Positions 48,621 to 60,230 of a stretch of 64,000 nucleotides of DNA are shown piece by piece (the first letter of the stretch is position 1; each line of letters begins with the position of its first letter). The notes beneath the pieces were generated by a model that had not been told where the DNA came from, did no database searches, and saw nothing but the letters and a program-made list of their open reading frames with translations. Source of the stretch: Mesocentrotus franciscanus (taxonomy: Eukaryota > Echinodermata > Echinoidea > Camarodonta > Strongylocentrotidae); contig CP137685.1 in NCBI GenBank assembly GCA_037976565.1, positions 19,704,449 through 19,768,448 on the forward strand, given 5' to 3'. A program made the position numbers and the translations under genes.

Positions 48621-50250
48621 CTTCTTTGTTTTTTGTTTTAACGATGTTCATCAACAAATCAAAATCCCATCACAGTTTAATAATGAAGACTGGACATGAC
48701 AATTTAGCAGATAGTGTTGCAGTTTAACCGCCTATACTTCTTCTAAAAGATGCTATGCTATTCCTAACAGAAGGCTATGCAGGCGTATATATGCAACACT
48801 TATTATCTATTCATTATACGCCTATTCTTAAAGCTAGATTCGTATCTGTTACATGTTATACTACTTCTCTTACTATACATGTCTTGCCTTGATCTCGCCT
48901 AGTATTTTTAAAGCAGAAGTTGGAAAGAAATGTTTTAAACGCACACGCACATCATTAATATCTCCGTAAGATGTTGACGTATCGTACGACAAGGAGAGAA
49001 AATAAGTCGATAAGATTCCATTAAAATGCAGTGTAAACTCATGATTGCACAGGGGACTCCAGTTGGGAATAGCGTGGGTCTAACAATGGGGGGGGGGGCA
49101 CTAGTACCATTGGGGAACGGTATTAACAAGTGGATGGTGGGTGGTAATTATGTGATTCTACTAGGATATTGATTAGGGGATGCTATCTCTCTCCCTCTCT
49201 CCCTCCTCCGTCGTTCGATGTGGAGGGGGGGGGCGGGTACCCCTGTTCCCTGTTGCTACACAACTAGGATTCTATTAGAACAAAAATAATTGTCACTATT
49301 CCCCACGCTACAACCATGAATACATGTAGCTAATGCAAGCTCTACCTGACATAATACTACACCGTATACTGACCATACATTATATATAATATTGATCCTT
49401 AAAGCAATGGTGTATCCATGCAGGATTCTCTGAAAAGGTGGGTGGGGGGGGGGGTGTTCGAAAACCGCTAAAGGCAACATTATCTTGATGCCATCACAAG
49501 CAGGCATGTCATTTTTTGTTTTAATACAGAGGTCATCTGCTGCTAACATAATTATGGAACAACACATTAACAAATACCTAGGTTTTGCCCATGTGCCATG
49601 TATACATGTACATACCTGCTAACCATATAACTGCACATTTCGAAACATATACTTTCGAAACTATATCACACAAAAATGATTTATCAAATGCATATATCCC
49701 TCTTCGAAATGAAGATGTTGATGTCATGGAATTTCTTGGCGAAACGTGCCAAGTTAAATGTCTGAAGCAGACGACCCGATGGGATCGCGGGAAAGTTAAA
49801 ACCAGACGACACCACGTGGCTATATCGCCCTCTGTGTACAGAGCGTGACAAAAGCACGATCTCCGACTTATCACGTGATTAATTTGGGGGAAAGGACGAC
49901 AGCGAAGAGGATGGTCTATCCTTCTATTCGTGTTGTTTGTTTGTTCTTCTGTCTGTCTGGCTAAACGGGGTGGCTTGAACCTGCCTGTATGCCTCAAAGG
50001 ATCGAGCTCGAAGTATACTGCGCTCATGCAATGTGTTAAGTCACACAGTACAAGATGCATGGCAACAAAATATGAATAGCATCTGAACAAGAAAGACAGG
50101 AGTAATTTACTTATAAACATACTTCATGAAAATACTCTATTCAATGGAGGTTAAGCAATCGAGGTATAAATAAACAATTATTGTTAAACCAAAAGTACCA
50201 ATGAATATCATGATCGTTCCAAGTTTGAAACTCATCTCTTCCTGCAATAT
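48621..50250. other. Mixed unique DNA with three long G-runs, no firm gene
   Basis: G-runs lie at 49088-49098, 49225-49233 and 49444-49454. The last follows ggtgtatccatgcagg, resembling a CAGTGGCGTA-type repeat end. The longest frame in the window free of microsatellites (180 codons, minus, 49578-50120) lies here, overlapped by an 87-codon plus frame (49585-49848). Neither shows a family I recognise. Confidence 0.4.
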
Positions 50251-50269
50251 TTATTTTCAAAAGAAGAAG

Positions 50270-50290
50270 AAATAGTAGTAGTATTAGTAG

Positions 50291-50322
<32 letters not shown>

Positions 50323-50392
50323 ATAGTAGTAACAGTAGTAATAGTTGTAGTATTAGTCGTAATAGTAGAAGTATCAGAAGTAGTAGTAGTAA

Positions 50393-50439
<47 letters not shown>

Positions 50440-50549
50440 TAGTAGTAGTAGTAGGCTAGTAGCAGTAGTAGTAGCAGTAGTAGTAGTAGTAGTAGTAGTA
50501 GCAGTAGTAGTAGCAGTAGTAGTAGTAGTAGGCTAGTAGCAGTAGTAGT

Positions 50550-50584
<35 letters not shown>

Positions 50585-50614
50585 TAGTAGTAGTATAGTA
50601 GAGTAGTAGTAGTG

Positions 50615-50685
<71 letters not shown>
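50270..50685 (+). repeat. TAG/GTA trinucleotide array with internal duplication
   Basis: About 415 bp of GTA/TAG units with AGC and GGT variants. The phrase gtaggctagtagcagtagta occurs twice, near 50450 and 50528, showing a duplication inside the array of about 78 bp. It is the second long array of this triplet in the window (compare 18919-19203). Confidence 0.96.
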
Positions 50686-50687
<2 letters not shown>

Positions 50688-51479
50688 AATTAAACTTATT
50701 CATTTAAACAAACAAGAAGAAGAGGAAGTGCTTGAGATGTAGTTAACTTTCTGTTATTCAAAGAAGCTTATGTAAATAGACAAATTGGTCTGTATCCGGC
50801 AGGAGAGATGCACATTCATCTCACATTATTATCCCTGGCTACGTCAATCGGCTATCCATACCATCTAAAATGCCAATGATATTAAGAACATAGGAAAATG
50901 ACGCGTTTGCTATCAGTGAATGATAGAAAACTCTCCATTTTATTCCAGCTTAATTAATAGTATATGAATCTGTAACTGAATAGCATATTCATTAAACATG
51001 GCGCCCCTACGTAACGCTCTCATGAAGCAGTATCAGCGAATAGTATTAAATTTGGATATCAGAACAGAAAAGTCAACATTTAAACGATTAAGCATTCCCA
51101 AAGGAGGTAATTTCCCTTTCGTTAGCCCGATTCCATAATTGATAGAAAACTGGGGCATCTAAACAAAAACAGGTTCCTCATATATTTCGTTGGAATCCAA
51201 TCACGGTCTAAACCCAAGTTAATTGCATCGATGGGTTTGATTGACGGGTGATTTATGAAATTTGCATGAATAAAGAAGACGTAGCAAGCGTGAAATAATT
51301 GCGTGCCGATACCACCCATCGTGCAATATTTTCTTAGTTTTTTTTCTCTCACTGAAACCTAGACTTTATAAAAACCTCTTGTCAGTTAACAAAAGTACTC
51401 TGTCCTAGATTCAACACAGGGTGATTAATATCTACTAATATATGTCTATACGTGATTCAATAATTGGCGTTAATAATTC

Positions 51480-51900
51480 ATCGGGTTTTGAGGAGCCTCT
51501 TCGAAATGAAGACGGTAAGAATCGCTATGCGTGCGGTATTGGCCTTTCTTGTCATGCGCTCTGACACGTACAATCTACAGCTTGCGTTGGGAGAGGGCAA
51601 GAATGAACGAGAGAGAAAGAGAGCACCGCCGAAGGCAGAATCCAGTAGAAGATTTCCCGCCACTTGATCACGGAATCGAACTCGAGAATGCGCTGAGCGC
51701 AAACACCCCCATACGTCGTGAAAGTCGCCTTTATCTGCGAGCTGAAAGGCCTGTACAAGTGCGCGCGAGCGAGCTTATGAGAGCGTCGTTGTGGATGATG
51801 ATGGCGCCAGAGCGCAATATGCCTTCCTGAGTTAAGAACGCGCGAACGCGCTTGAAATCCCGTAAGGCGCTTTTGTACGCGTGCTGTTTGGCTTACTCGT
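51480..51900. promoter_or_regulatory. Most CpG-dense island in the window (candidate promoter)
   Basis: CpG dinucleotides are far more frequent here than in any other stretch I read, for example gtgcgcgcgagcgagc near 51759 and cgcgcgaacgcgcttg near 51839. It is non-repetitive and is followed by a pyrimidine tract (51925-52060). A splice-donor-like ACG|GTAAGA near 51519 follows an ATG on the plus strand, but three codons are not evidence of a gene. Open frames of 67-99 codons exist on both strands, with no recognisable domain. Unmethylated promoters stand out this way in genomes where most DNA is CpG-depleted. Confidence 0.35.
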
Positions 51901-51924
51901 CAAGTTTTTACTGCGGTGCTCATC

Positions 51925-52060
51925 TATTTCTTATTCCTTCTTCCCCAATCTCTCTTTTCTCTCTCTTTCGTTCCACCTCTCTCTATCTTCAATTTCCCCA
52001 CAACTTCTTTCATTCTCTGCTCTACTTTTACTCTTCTCACCTCGCTTAGTCGCTTACCTA
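51925..52060 (+). repeat. Pyrimidine-rich tract
   Basis: C/T-rich sequence; overlapping Ser/Leu/Phe-rich frames in three phases are artefacts. Confidence 0.8.
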
Positions 52061-52639
52061 CCGGTTACAGCATAGAGGTAAATGACTTCGTCACTTCCAT
52101 GAGTAGAAATAAGGAAAAAAACAAGACACATAAAAGCTTACCCACGTATACATATTCTTCCTCAGTATCCCAGGCTAAACACTTTCTCTCTATTTTTGTC
52201 AGTTTCTGTCTTTTTGTTTCTCTTAACCCCCCTTCCCCAAATCTATCAACCTTTTTTTTCACCATCTCATCACCAAAAGCGTCGGTATGATTCAGTTTTC
52301 CACTCTTCTAATTTGAATATACATTATATAGTCTGGGTTTATATTACCATTAAGGCTGAGTGCCATGTGTCGTTTTTCTGCGAATATATAAACTTTATCT
52401 ACCAAGAATAAATCTTGTTGTCACAGTCATTTTCATGAAACGAGGTAAAGAAACATTATCCCAAATGTTGGGCGACAGTGTATGCTTCAGTCGATTGGAG
52501 GGGGTGACTATAATGCTATGCAATGCACAAACTTAACTTTGTGACATTTATAGGTATAATTTGGCATGTCATATTAATGGGTCTGCTGTTTTTCCTATTT
52601 ATTTCTATTGTCAAAGAAAATGGAACGTAGCGCAAGAGA

Positions 52640-53110
52640 ATCGGGAATTGACAGGAGTAGGATTATTTCGCGCCGTGTCTTCTTTTTTTCTGGGGGAGCT
52701 GGAATATTTCCTGAGAAAACTTCATTAGAGCTAAGAGGAAGGCGGGGATTAAGCGCAGGAATTCTCCAAAGTTGGCCGAAGGAAATGGCGGTATTGACGT
52801 GAACCTGTGTCCACCAAATGTCAACTGTAGAATAAACAGGGTTCTGCCTCAAATAATCATTTCGCTTGGGAACCCGTACCATCCTTTTTCGTAGGCCGCT
52901 CCGCACTGCCGCGCTCACCTGCGCGCACACAGTCACTGACTGGTGCACAACCACATCTCGCACAGCCGTGCTCGTAGAACGCGTAGTACAAGAAGGGATC
53001 AGGACACCATTTCAAATTTCGAATTCGCGCTGTGCGGACAACTCCCTCCGTCTCTCCATCTTACTATTTCCATTCCATCCTCTGTTTCGCTGCGGAAGTC
53101 CTGCTCTCCG
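52640..53110. promoter_or_regulatory. CpG-rich unique island (candidate promoter or exon)
   Basis: A second CpG-richer, repeat-free stretch, densest around 52865-53040. It holds a 122-codon minus frame (52595-52963) and a 134-codon plus frame (52866-53270) that overlap each other. Neither has a domain I recognise. An undetected exon is possible, and the overlap of two long frames is also what CpG-rich, stop-poor DNA gives by chance. Confidence 0.25.
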
Positions 53111-53449
53111 AAGGTTCTATCACAACAGACTTGGAGAGGTAGCAGGAGGATATTGTTGTTATGATTGCAACCATTGGGATGTAATTAATAATGCGGATCA
53201 TCATTGTTGTCGTCATGTAGTATGTCATTATGCATTCGTTTCTCCGGCAGAAACTCATCAAGAATATTGAGGCCCACAAGTGGCCAGGGACTATACGGCA
53301 CTGAAGCCGAGGAATGCTAATCCCCTTCTTCATTATATCATACAGTGTCTTCGGCAGTTTTTGTATCAAAACAAACGATGAAATCTAATCTAATCAGTCC
53401 GATTATTTGTCAACCTTAAAAACAGTAAAACCGGTCTAACCCAAATTGC

Positions 53450-53745
53450 GAAATGATGGTGATTTCTTTTCTGTTCTTGAAGTTAACATTTACAATATAA
53501 TCATAATAATAAATAGTACACATCACTTCTCCGTTAAATTATGTTGACGGTTTGATAGAAATTTCCGTAATCACTTATAATTCAACGTGAAATGATGCTG
53601 ATTTTAATTTTGTTCTTGAAGAAAACAGTTAGGCCTACAACATATAATTACTAGTGCATTTTATCATCACTTCTTTACTTCTCTCTTAAATTATGTTGAC
53701 AATTAGATGAAAATAGCTGTAATCACTGATAATTCAACGTAAACC
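53450..53745. repeat. Tandem duplication, unit about 139-155 bp
   Basis: Two diverged copies start with gaaatgatgNtgatttN at 53450 and 53589. Both contain gttcttgaag, catcacttct, ttaaattatgttgac and gtaatcactNataattcaacgt in order. The second copy is about 15 bases longer. No coding capacity. Confidence 0.75.
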
Positions 53746-53796
53746 ACATGTATCGACTTTTTTTTAAAGATTTAGCACCATTAGCCATTAAAACTG

Positions 53797-53955
53797 CACT
53801 CAAACCTTTCTATAAAGGTCACCCAGGCAAACAAAAAAGTGGCCACTGTAGGCAGGTGGTCCTTCTAGACAGGTTCTACAACATAATTTCTTCCTCGAGG
53901 AAGATGAAATACAAGTGGCCTATATAGGGAGATGGCCACTAAGACAGGATTGTCC
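53797..53955. mobile_element. CAGTC-ended element, diverged copy
   Basis: The left end CACTCAAACCTTTCTATAAAGG resembles the inverted right end of the 8892-9085 element (CAGTCAAACCTGTCTATAGA). The inside has gtggccact / ggtggtcc words matching its gaccac theme. The right end (gacaggattgtccg) is decayed. Confidence 0.5.
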
Positions 53956-54530
53956 GTCAATGTGTAAATAGCGAGGGCGCTGAATAGTTTTATAGGAAGG
54001 CTGTACTGATTGTTGTTGTTGTTGTTGTTGGGTTTTAAGGCTGTCCAATCTGATTGATTGATTCTTCTATCTCTGGTTATCTCTATTCTGACCCAGATTA
54101 GCCCTCACAATGCAATATTCAACCCCCCTAATGTAATGTTTTGTCCGCCTTAATTTATTAATTTATCTATTCTGCCTGCTGTCGTAAAATCAGCCAAGCA
54201 CCAGGTGCAGTGTTTAATCATTTATCTTTCCAGATATTAGTATTTTGTTTTAATTACTAAAAATACTAAATATGCAAAAAAAAAAAAAAATCTATCAAGA
54301 TTTTGTAACCATTATGTCTTGGTTTTAATTGCTCTACAGAGAAGTGGAGTTGTGCTTATCTTGTTATTGCTTAACTGATGATAATTTATCTTGAGCTAGA
54401 TGTTCATTCATTTTTTTCTCTTTCTCTTTTTTCTGTAAATATTGTATTGTCTTTAGACTGCCAAAAAATTCCGTTCATCTTTTTATTATATCACATTTTT
54501 GTATTTCTGCCATACCCCAATGAGGGGCCG

Positions 54531-54658
54531 TTAAAGAGATAACATTGATTGGCATTGTCGTTGTCAGGGAATGGCCCTCCAGTGGAATTTTATAGTTAAA
54601 AGCAACAAAAGTATACAAAAAAATAGGCATAATGTTTCATGGTACACTATCGCTTTAA
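54531..54658. mobile_element. Possible short TTAA-ended element
   Basis: The ends TTAAAGAGATAACATTGA and, inverted, TTAAAGCGATAGTGTACC share TTAAAGNGATA. The left end resembles the TTAAAG...TAACATTG terminus of the longer family. At 128 bp with only a short match, this is tentative. Confidence 0.3.
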
Positions 54659-54659
54659 A

Positions 54660-54900
54660 TCCGACGATCGTATATAAATCAGAGATTCGCTGACATCCAT
54701 GTGATAGTTAGCACGCTGATAGCTCACTGCTGATTTCTTCATCACGTAACCCGATATGTGGCCTCAGCGAAATTAATCAAATACCACCAACCCGCCAAAA
54801 TCATCGCGATATTTCAAGCTGCTGACAGATAAGATCTCGCTCTGCCATTGAAAAGTATGTTGCCATTCGACTGAGGAGTGTGGACGGGCTTAAGACCTTC
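54660..54900. promoter_or_regulatory. Candidate regulatory patch (low confidence)
   Basis: A repeat-free patch with AGATAAG (GATA-type) at 54827-54833, AATTAATCAAA near 54771 and several CpGs. It ends just before a ten-base G-run at 54911-54920. Confidence 0.15.
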
Positions 54901-55485
54901 AACTTTTTTCGGGGGGGGGGAGGGGAGGGTCCATACATTATTTTTGTAAATTGTCACCCCCAAAATCCATCGGTAAATAAACATTTAACTTTCTCTGTAT
55001 TTATTTGAGAAGCCTCAACCAGCAACGATGAAAAGCTGACTTGTAAGGTAGGAGGAGTGGTCTACGTGAGATAAATAGAGACTTCATCAGCCAGGGTCTT
55101 AATATCTTAACCAAAATATAAATCTCAACTAGATAGAGAATTCAAAATTAGAATATTGCCCTCAGTTCTCAGCAAAATACAGTATATTTCCTAATAATGT
55201 TGAAAAAACTCATATAATTATTCATCTTGTAGCCTTTCTGGGATCCATTTAAGCACATTTCCACTTGAATATGAAAATGGATTATGTTGAAACATGGATA
55301 GAAATCTGTACTGTTACTGATTTGGTGGTCATGATTGAAAGATGATTGCAGAGGCTCTCCATTTTGGGTTTTCATCGCCATGTTTGCAAGGTAATCATTT
55401 TAAAGCGATCATGCAGAGTGAGATATGATGCTAGCTTGACATATCACCGAAAGACTGTTGGCGAATGTTTCCACTGATCACTCGG

Positions 55486-55524
55486 CTGAAGAGAGAGGGG
55501 GAGAGAGACAGAGAGAGAGAAAAA

Positions 55525-55570
<46 letters not shown>

Positions 55571-56030
55571 AATAACAGATAAGAGAGAGGGAGGGAGAAA
55601 GGTTTTAAAATATATTAATTGACAGGAAGAACAAAAAAAGGATATAATTATGTATTACGAGTAGAGAAGTAATATACTAATGAAACATGTTAAATCAGGA
55701 ATGGGTGAAAGACGAGAATGTGTGTGCGTATGCTTGTGTATGTGTGTGTATGTGTGAGAGAGAGAGAGAGAGGGGGGGAGAGAAAGAAAGAGATTTGGAA
55801 TATATGGGAAAGATAAAGAGAAAAGGAATGCGTGTTCAAAAATAGAGCGGGGGAAGTATAAAAAAAGAGAATGGATGTTCATAAAAGAAGTGTGAAATAG
55901 TTTTTTTAATTTTTTTTAACTGGAATAATGGAAAGAGAGTAAAATAGAATTGAAGAGAGAAAAAGAAAATTGGAAGAAGTAGAATGATTATTATAAATTG
56001 TGATGGAGTTAAATATAAAAAAATAGAAAC

Positions 56031-56065
<35 letters not shown>

Positions 56066-56740
56066 CCACATATAGAATGCAATAGAGTAAAACTAGAGAG
56101 TGAGAGATCCTTGGCGGAATGATGCATGATGGAACGAGCTTACTAGCAATCAAGTAAATGATGAAGCTTATTGATTTTGATGATTGAATTACATCTTCTT
56201 GAATTTACCGCCTTCTAAAGCGAGTGAGAGAGTGAAGGGAGAGAGAGAGAGAGAGATAGAAAGATTGCGAGAGAGAGTAAGAGTGAGAGACAAAAAGAGA
56301 AAGAGAAAGAAACAGAGAGAGAGAGAGAGAGAAAGAGAGTGAGAGAGAAGAGAGAATTTAGAGTCAGATGGGAAAAACATAAAACAGGAATGAACCATGG
56401 CAGAGACAGGGAGAAAAGGAGAAAGATAAGAAAAATATAGTGAGTGTGTGTGTCTAAGAGAGAGAGAGAGAGAGAGAGAGGGGGGGCGAGGAGAGAATTT
56501 AAAGTATAAGATTGAGAAACGGAAAACATTAAAGAACAATGGTACAGACAGAGTAGAAAAGGGGGAGAGAGAGTTAGAGTTTTAAAAAAGAAGAGAAATT
56601 GATATAACAGGAAAAAAAGGAACCTTTGCAAAGTCGAGCGAGTGAGAGGGAGAGAGGGAGAGAGAGAGACTTAGTTTTATTGGGTGGGGGGGGGTGCACA
56701 GAGGGAGATGGGAGGGAGAGAGCGACAGTGAAAGTTGGAG
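55486..56740 (+). repeat. Purine-rich block, about 1.2 kb, with many GA arrays
   Basis: GA arrays recur at about 55540-55563, 55756-55771, 56045-56064, 56238-56255, 56314-56331, 56457-56480 and 56651-56669, separated by A-rich and G-rich purine sequence and one GTGT segment near 55720-55755. Frames on the minus strand (up to 138 codons, Ser/Leu-rich) are artefacts. Confidence 0.93.
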
Positions 56741-56879
56741 AAAGTAGGAACGTGTGGAACAACCTTTGTCCGAGTAAGCTTCATGTCAAAGAGCCAGAAG
56801 GAAGAAAAAACGAAGATAAAAGAAAAGGCAAAACGAATCCAATGATTCCACTATAAACCTAAATGATGTCAGAGATAAG

Positions 56880-57260
56880 CAAGATTAAGAAGAATGTTGA
56901 AAGGCGTTATAACTAAGCTCTGAACAGCGCCAAGTATATGTGCTTTCGACGCCAGACAGGCATCTCCAGCCCGCATCCAATCCCCTGTGCAATTTCTCAC
57001 CGAGCATCGCAAAATATCTGCTAAATGCTCCTATAAATAAACGGCTCCTTCTCAAAGAAACGCCTGACAAAAATTCCACCATGATGGCTCGAAGCACAGA
57101 GTCGTGTCCGATAAAGAACGAGAATTTTTTCATCAAGGTTCTAACAATATCTAATCATCTCGAAGGCTCAAATCCAATCTTTTTGCTGCATGAATTCATC
57201 CCGTTGCTCAACTAGTTTTTTTCTCTCCGTGCCGCCACTTCAGAACTCGATGGGATAGCG
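56880..57260. other. Repeat-free island between purine block and AT-rich DNA
   Basis: Open on the plus strand for 91 codons (56940-57215) and on the minus for 83 (56885-57136), with ordinary composition and no recognisable domain or splice context. It could be a conserved non-coding element. Confidence 0.3.
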
Positions 57261-57603
57261 GACTAAATTGTAATGAAGGCATGGGGAAATGGGGTGGTAG
57301 AATAGATCAGATATGGGGAATAAGGAGGTTTCTTTAAGCGCATTTTCTTAATTTGCATATGACTTATATGGGAGAAATAATTCAAATTTCAAAAATATTA
57401 CCTGACTATAAAAACTATATTAGAAATGGATAAAGACATGGAAAAAGACAGGGGATTTTCCTCGCGGCAAGCCTCTGATAATATGCCTTCTGCGGTCGTT
57501 TCAAAAGATTTACATAAAATCTGAATGCCCAATGTTAAAAATTCATAACTTGTATAAGTGCTGGATGTCTATTAACCATACCTAGATCATCTATCTTCCC
57601 TAT

Positions 57604-58114
57604 GTACTTCAAGTAAATACAACTCAAATCAAAATACATTGTATTGTGAATCATTCAATCATAACAATATCAGGCAATTCCGTCAATGGCCAATTCCGGT
57701 TTCAACTAATGTCTCGCATTAAAAACATTAAAAACATTAAGGTGATTAAGAATAATTTATAATACTAAAGTACGTATAACAGAATCGCAAAGACTTTCGA
57801 AAAACCAACTTATTGAAATTTCAATAGCTTTGTCCATCACCTTTCAAATGTACGCACATTAGAATGATGTATTACGTAATCCCACGTGATATCTATGGGA
57901 TATACAATAGGGTAGTGAAATCGCTCCTGAATTGATTTATCGAAAGTAGTTGCGATCGCGTTGCATCATTATAATGTCTCATTTTAATGTTTTTAATGCG
58001 AGACATTAGTTGAAACCGAAATTGGCCATTGACGGAATTGCCTGATATTGTTATTATTGAATGATTCACAATACAATGTATTTTCATTTGAGGAGTTGTA
58101 TTAACTTGAAGTAC
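57604..58114. mobile_element. Large foldback element enclosing an ATCGCAA-ended element
   Basis: The left arm (57604-57735) and right arm (57981-58114) are about 130-base inverted repeats, near-identical by eye, with only scattered differences and small indels. Shared words include aatacattgtattgtgaatc, ggcaattccgtcaatggcca and tttcaactaatgtctcgcat. The spacer carries a separate inverted-repeat element (57783-57958). No coding capacity. Confidence 0.85.
57783..57958. mobile_element. ATCGCAA-ended inverted-repeat element, copy 3 (nested)
   Basis: The left end AATCGCAAAGACTTTCGAAA and the inverted right end CGATCGCAACTACTTTCGAT are terminal repeats. The following AAACCAACTT...AATTTCAATAG matches copy 1 (26343-26515) and the interior word CCCTATTGTATATCCCATA matches copy 2 (inverse orientation). 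It occupies the spacer of the foldback at 57604-58114. Confidence 0.75.
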
Positions 58115-58227
58115 TTCGAAACATTCAATGCCTAGAAACCTTTCAGAAACATGTTAAAAATGTTTTATTTACTCAGAGTTACTAATGATATTATGTTGTT
58201 AAAGTTCTGGAGAGAGATTTGTATACT

Positions 58228-58300
58228 TTGTTTTGTATAGCGCCTTGAGTAAGTTATTAGATAAGTGCGCTTTATAAGTATTTATTATTATTATTATCAT
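58228..58300 (+). mobile_element. SINE-type 3' tail with ATT array
   Basis: tgtatagcgccttgagtaag...aagtgcgctttataagtattt followed by ATT repeats, with the same order of parts as 45840-45912. Confidence 0.5.
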
Positions 58301-60230
58301 TATGCATATTTTTAAACTTGACTATTTACAAATATGCATCATCAACAAATAAACTGACAAGAATAACAGGATGAAAGGTTTTCCGACTTTTAGATACTTT
58401 TTTGTTATCTCACATGCTCCCTTTAAGAAACCCTGCATCTCATTTAGCGAACATTGCCCGCATCATTTTTTTTCCTCTTGCTACATCAGGCTGGCTCCAA
58501 CTGTACGCCTACAATGACCATTTTATCACGTCGACTTAGATTAGACTTTGCCTCCAAAGCTTTGGAGAAATTAATGACTTGACACTCTTTCTAGATATAC
58601 ATGGACGCTGAGAAAGAGATGAGAATGAATTCTTACTGGCATCGGTTGGGGATCTACGAAGAAGGGCCAATCACAGGAAATGTGTATTTATGAATTGTTC
58701 TAATAAGAGAACTATAAGCTTTGAAATAATGAACACTTCATCAGGAAGGAAAGAATGGTTGTCCCGAAGGTATAAAGTTCAGGAAGTTAGCTTTCGTATT
58801 AGTTCCTTCCGATGCGTTTTGGAGACGACCAGAAATTGATCTAACCGTGTTCTGGAAACAAAGCCATATGTTTCAGCCTGATTTAGAAATCGTTATTTTT
58901 ATGGAAAATGAATTTTTGTAAGTGCCACAATCAAGTTCTAATTGAAAATGAGCACAATTACAAAAAAATTATATACAAAATTGACAAAAATGTGAAAATG
59001 AATCCAGTATGTCTTGGGAACTATACACTCTTTTTAAAGACCCTTTCGGATGTGAAACATTGAAATAGATGAACTATATATCACCGGAAAGCTTATCAGC
59101 CATAGATTACAATAATAAAAATTATATGCTATTTTAGTGTCTGTTAGAGGAGAAACAGTTCTCTGAAAACTCGAAATCTAAAACTTCGAAAATCGGAAGT
59201 TGTCAATCTAAAAACTAGCTATTGACTTGATGACATCGTCTTATGTGTACGCATATTCACAACACAACATTGCATTAATTAAGCATGTTCATTGCCTCAG
59301 CTATATAGGCCGATCAGGTCCACATGTTATGTCGTCATCGTTACTGCGGCAAATTTAACCCCTGTTGACCCGTAATTTGAAGGGGTGTGGAAAATGAGGT
59401 TTTAATTTGCTTTTGTGAAATACTGATAGGAAAAATATATTTTGTATTCCTTTATATTTGTATTCTACGTTCATTCAGCTTTCCATTGGACAAAACACAA
59501 GAATGTAACACCAAAGAATGAAATGGCGATCTGGAAGGATGACGAAAACAAGCGTGATTTACTTTGCCTTATGCAGGCAATACTGCAAATTCGAAAAGGA
59601 AGAGTGTTACATCCACATTTTGGAAAAAAAACAATGCGTGACAGGGTTTTCAAAGTGTACCTCATTTTAGGATTGCTGGATTCAACAAACCAGCATAATA
59701 ATTATATTGAAATATAAAATCTACCATTTTCAAACCGCTCCCCAGCACTTTATGACGTTGATTCAATAGTTTAACATGTGCGTAGGGTGCTGACGTATCG
59801 CATATTTAAGAGCTATAAAGATTCAGATTATTGTTGCTATCAAACAGTTAGCAATATCCCCACGAGTTGGCTATTTTCAGATTTGGTATATTTTATTTTT
59901 TCAGATTTTGTATATTAAAATAGATTTTCAGACGTAGAAATGCTCTAGGGCTAGAGTGATGAAACACCAAGCAAATTAATCCTGGAACTAACTGGAATAA
60001 TAGATGTGAATTTAATATATAAACATCGGAATAAATCTAAACGTTATTGTCTCATTTGAATTACCATCTTTAGAAAATATCTCACATTTTCAGAATTAGG
60101 CCAATGAATTAATGTAAATAGGTTAATAATAAGACAGAAATGGCATAGCGGGTTCATAATACATGTAAATGTAAATTCATAATCTACAAAATAACATAAT
60201 TGACTACCCCTGTATATCATAATTATTAGC
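58301..60230. other. AT-rich DNA; possible conserved patch at 58440-58830
   Basis: The patch includes a palindromic CTCCAAAGCTTTGGAG near 58551-58566, two overlapping TCF/LEF-type CAAAG cores. A 91-codon plus frame at 59442-59717 has ordinary composition but no domain I know. A decayed SINE-like tail (gagctataaag...ttattgttg) may lie near 59800-59840. Confidence 0.35.

Noticed and set aside
49578..50120. 180-codon minus frame, the longest not made of microsatellite
   Set aside because: No recognisable domain, no signal peptide or splice context, and an overlapping open frame on the other strand. A frame of this length can arise by chance in 64 kb. Kept only as a candidate for RNA-seq checking.
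51464..51667. Plus frame with a hydrophobic start and a GTAAGA donor-like site near 51519
   Set aside because: The donor-like site falls three codons after the second ATG and the frame has no other support; chance donors are frequent.
52595..53270. Overlapping 122-codon (minus) and 134-codon (plus) frames
   Set aside because: Both lie in CpG-rich, stop-poor DNA, overlap each other and match nothing I know; annotated as a CpG island only.
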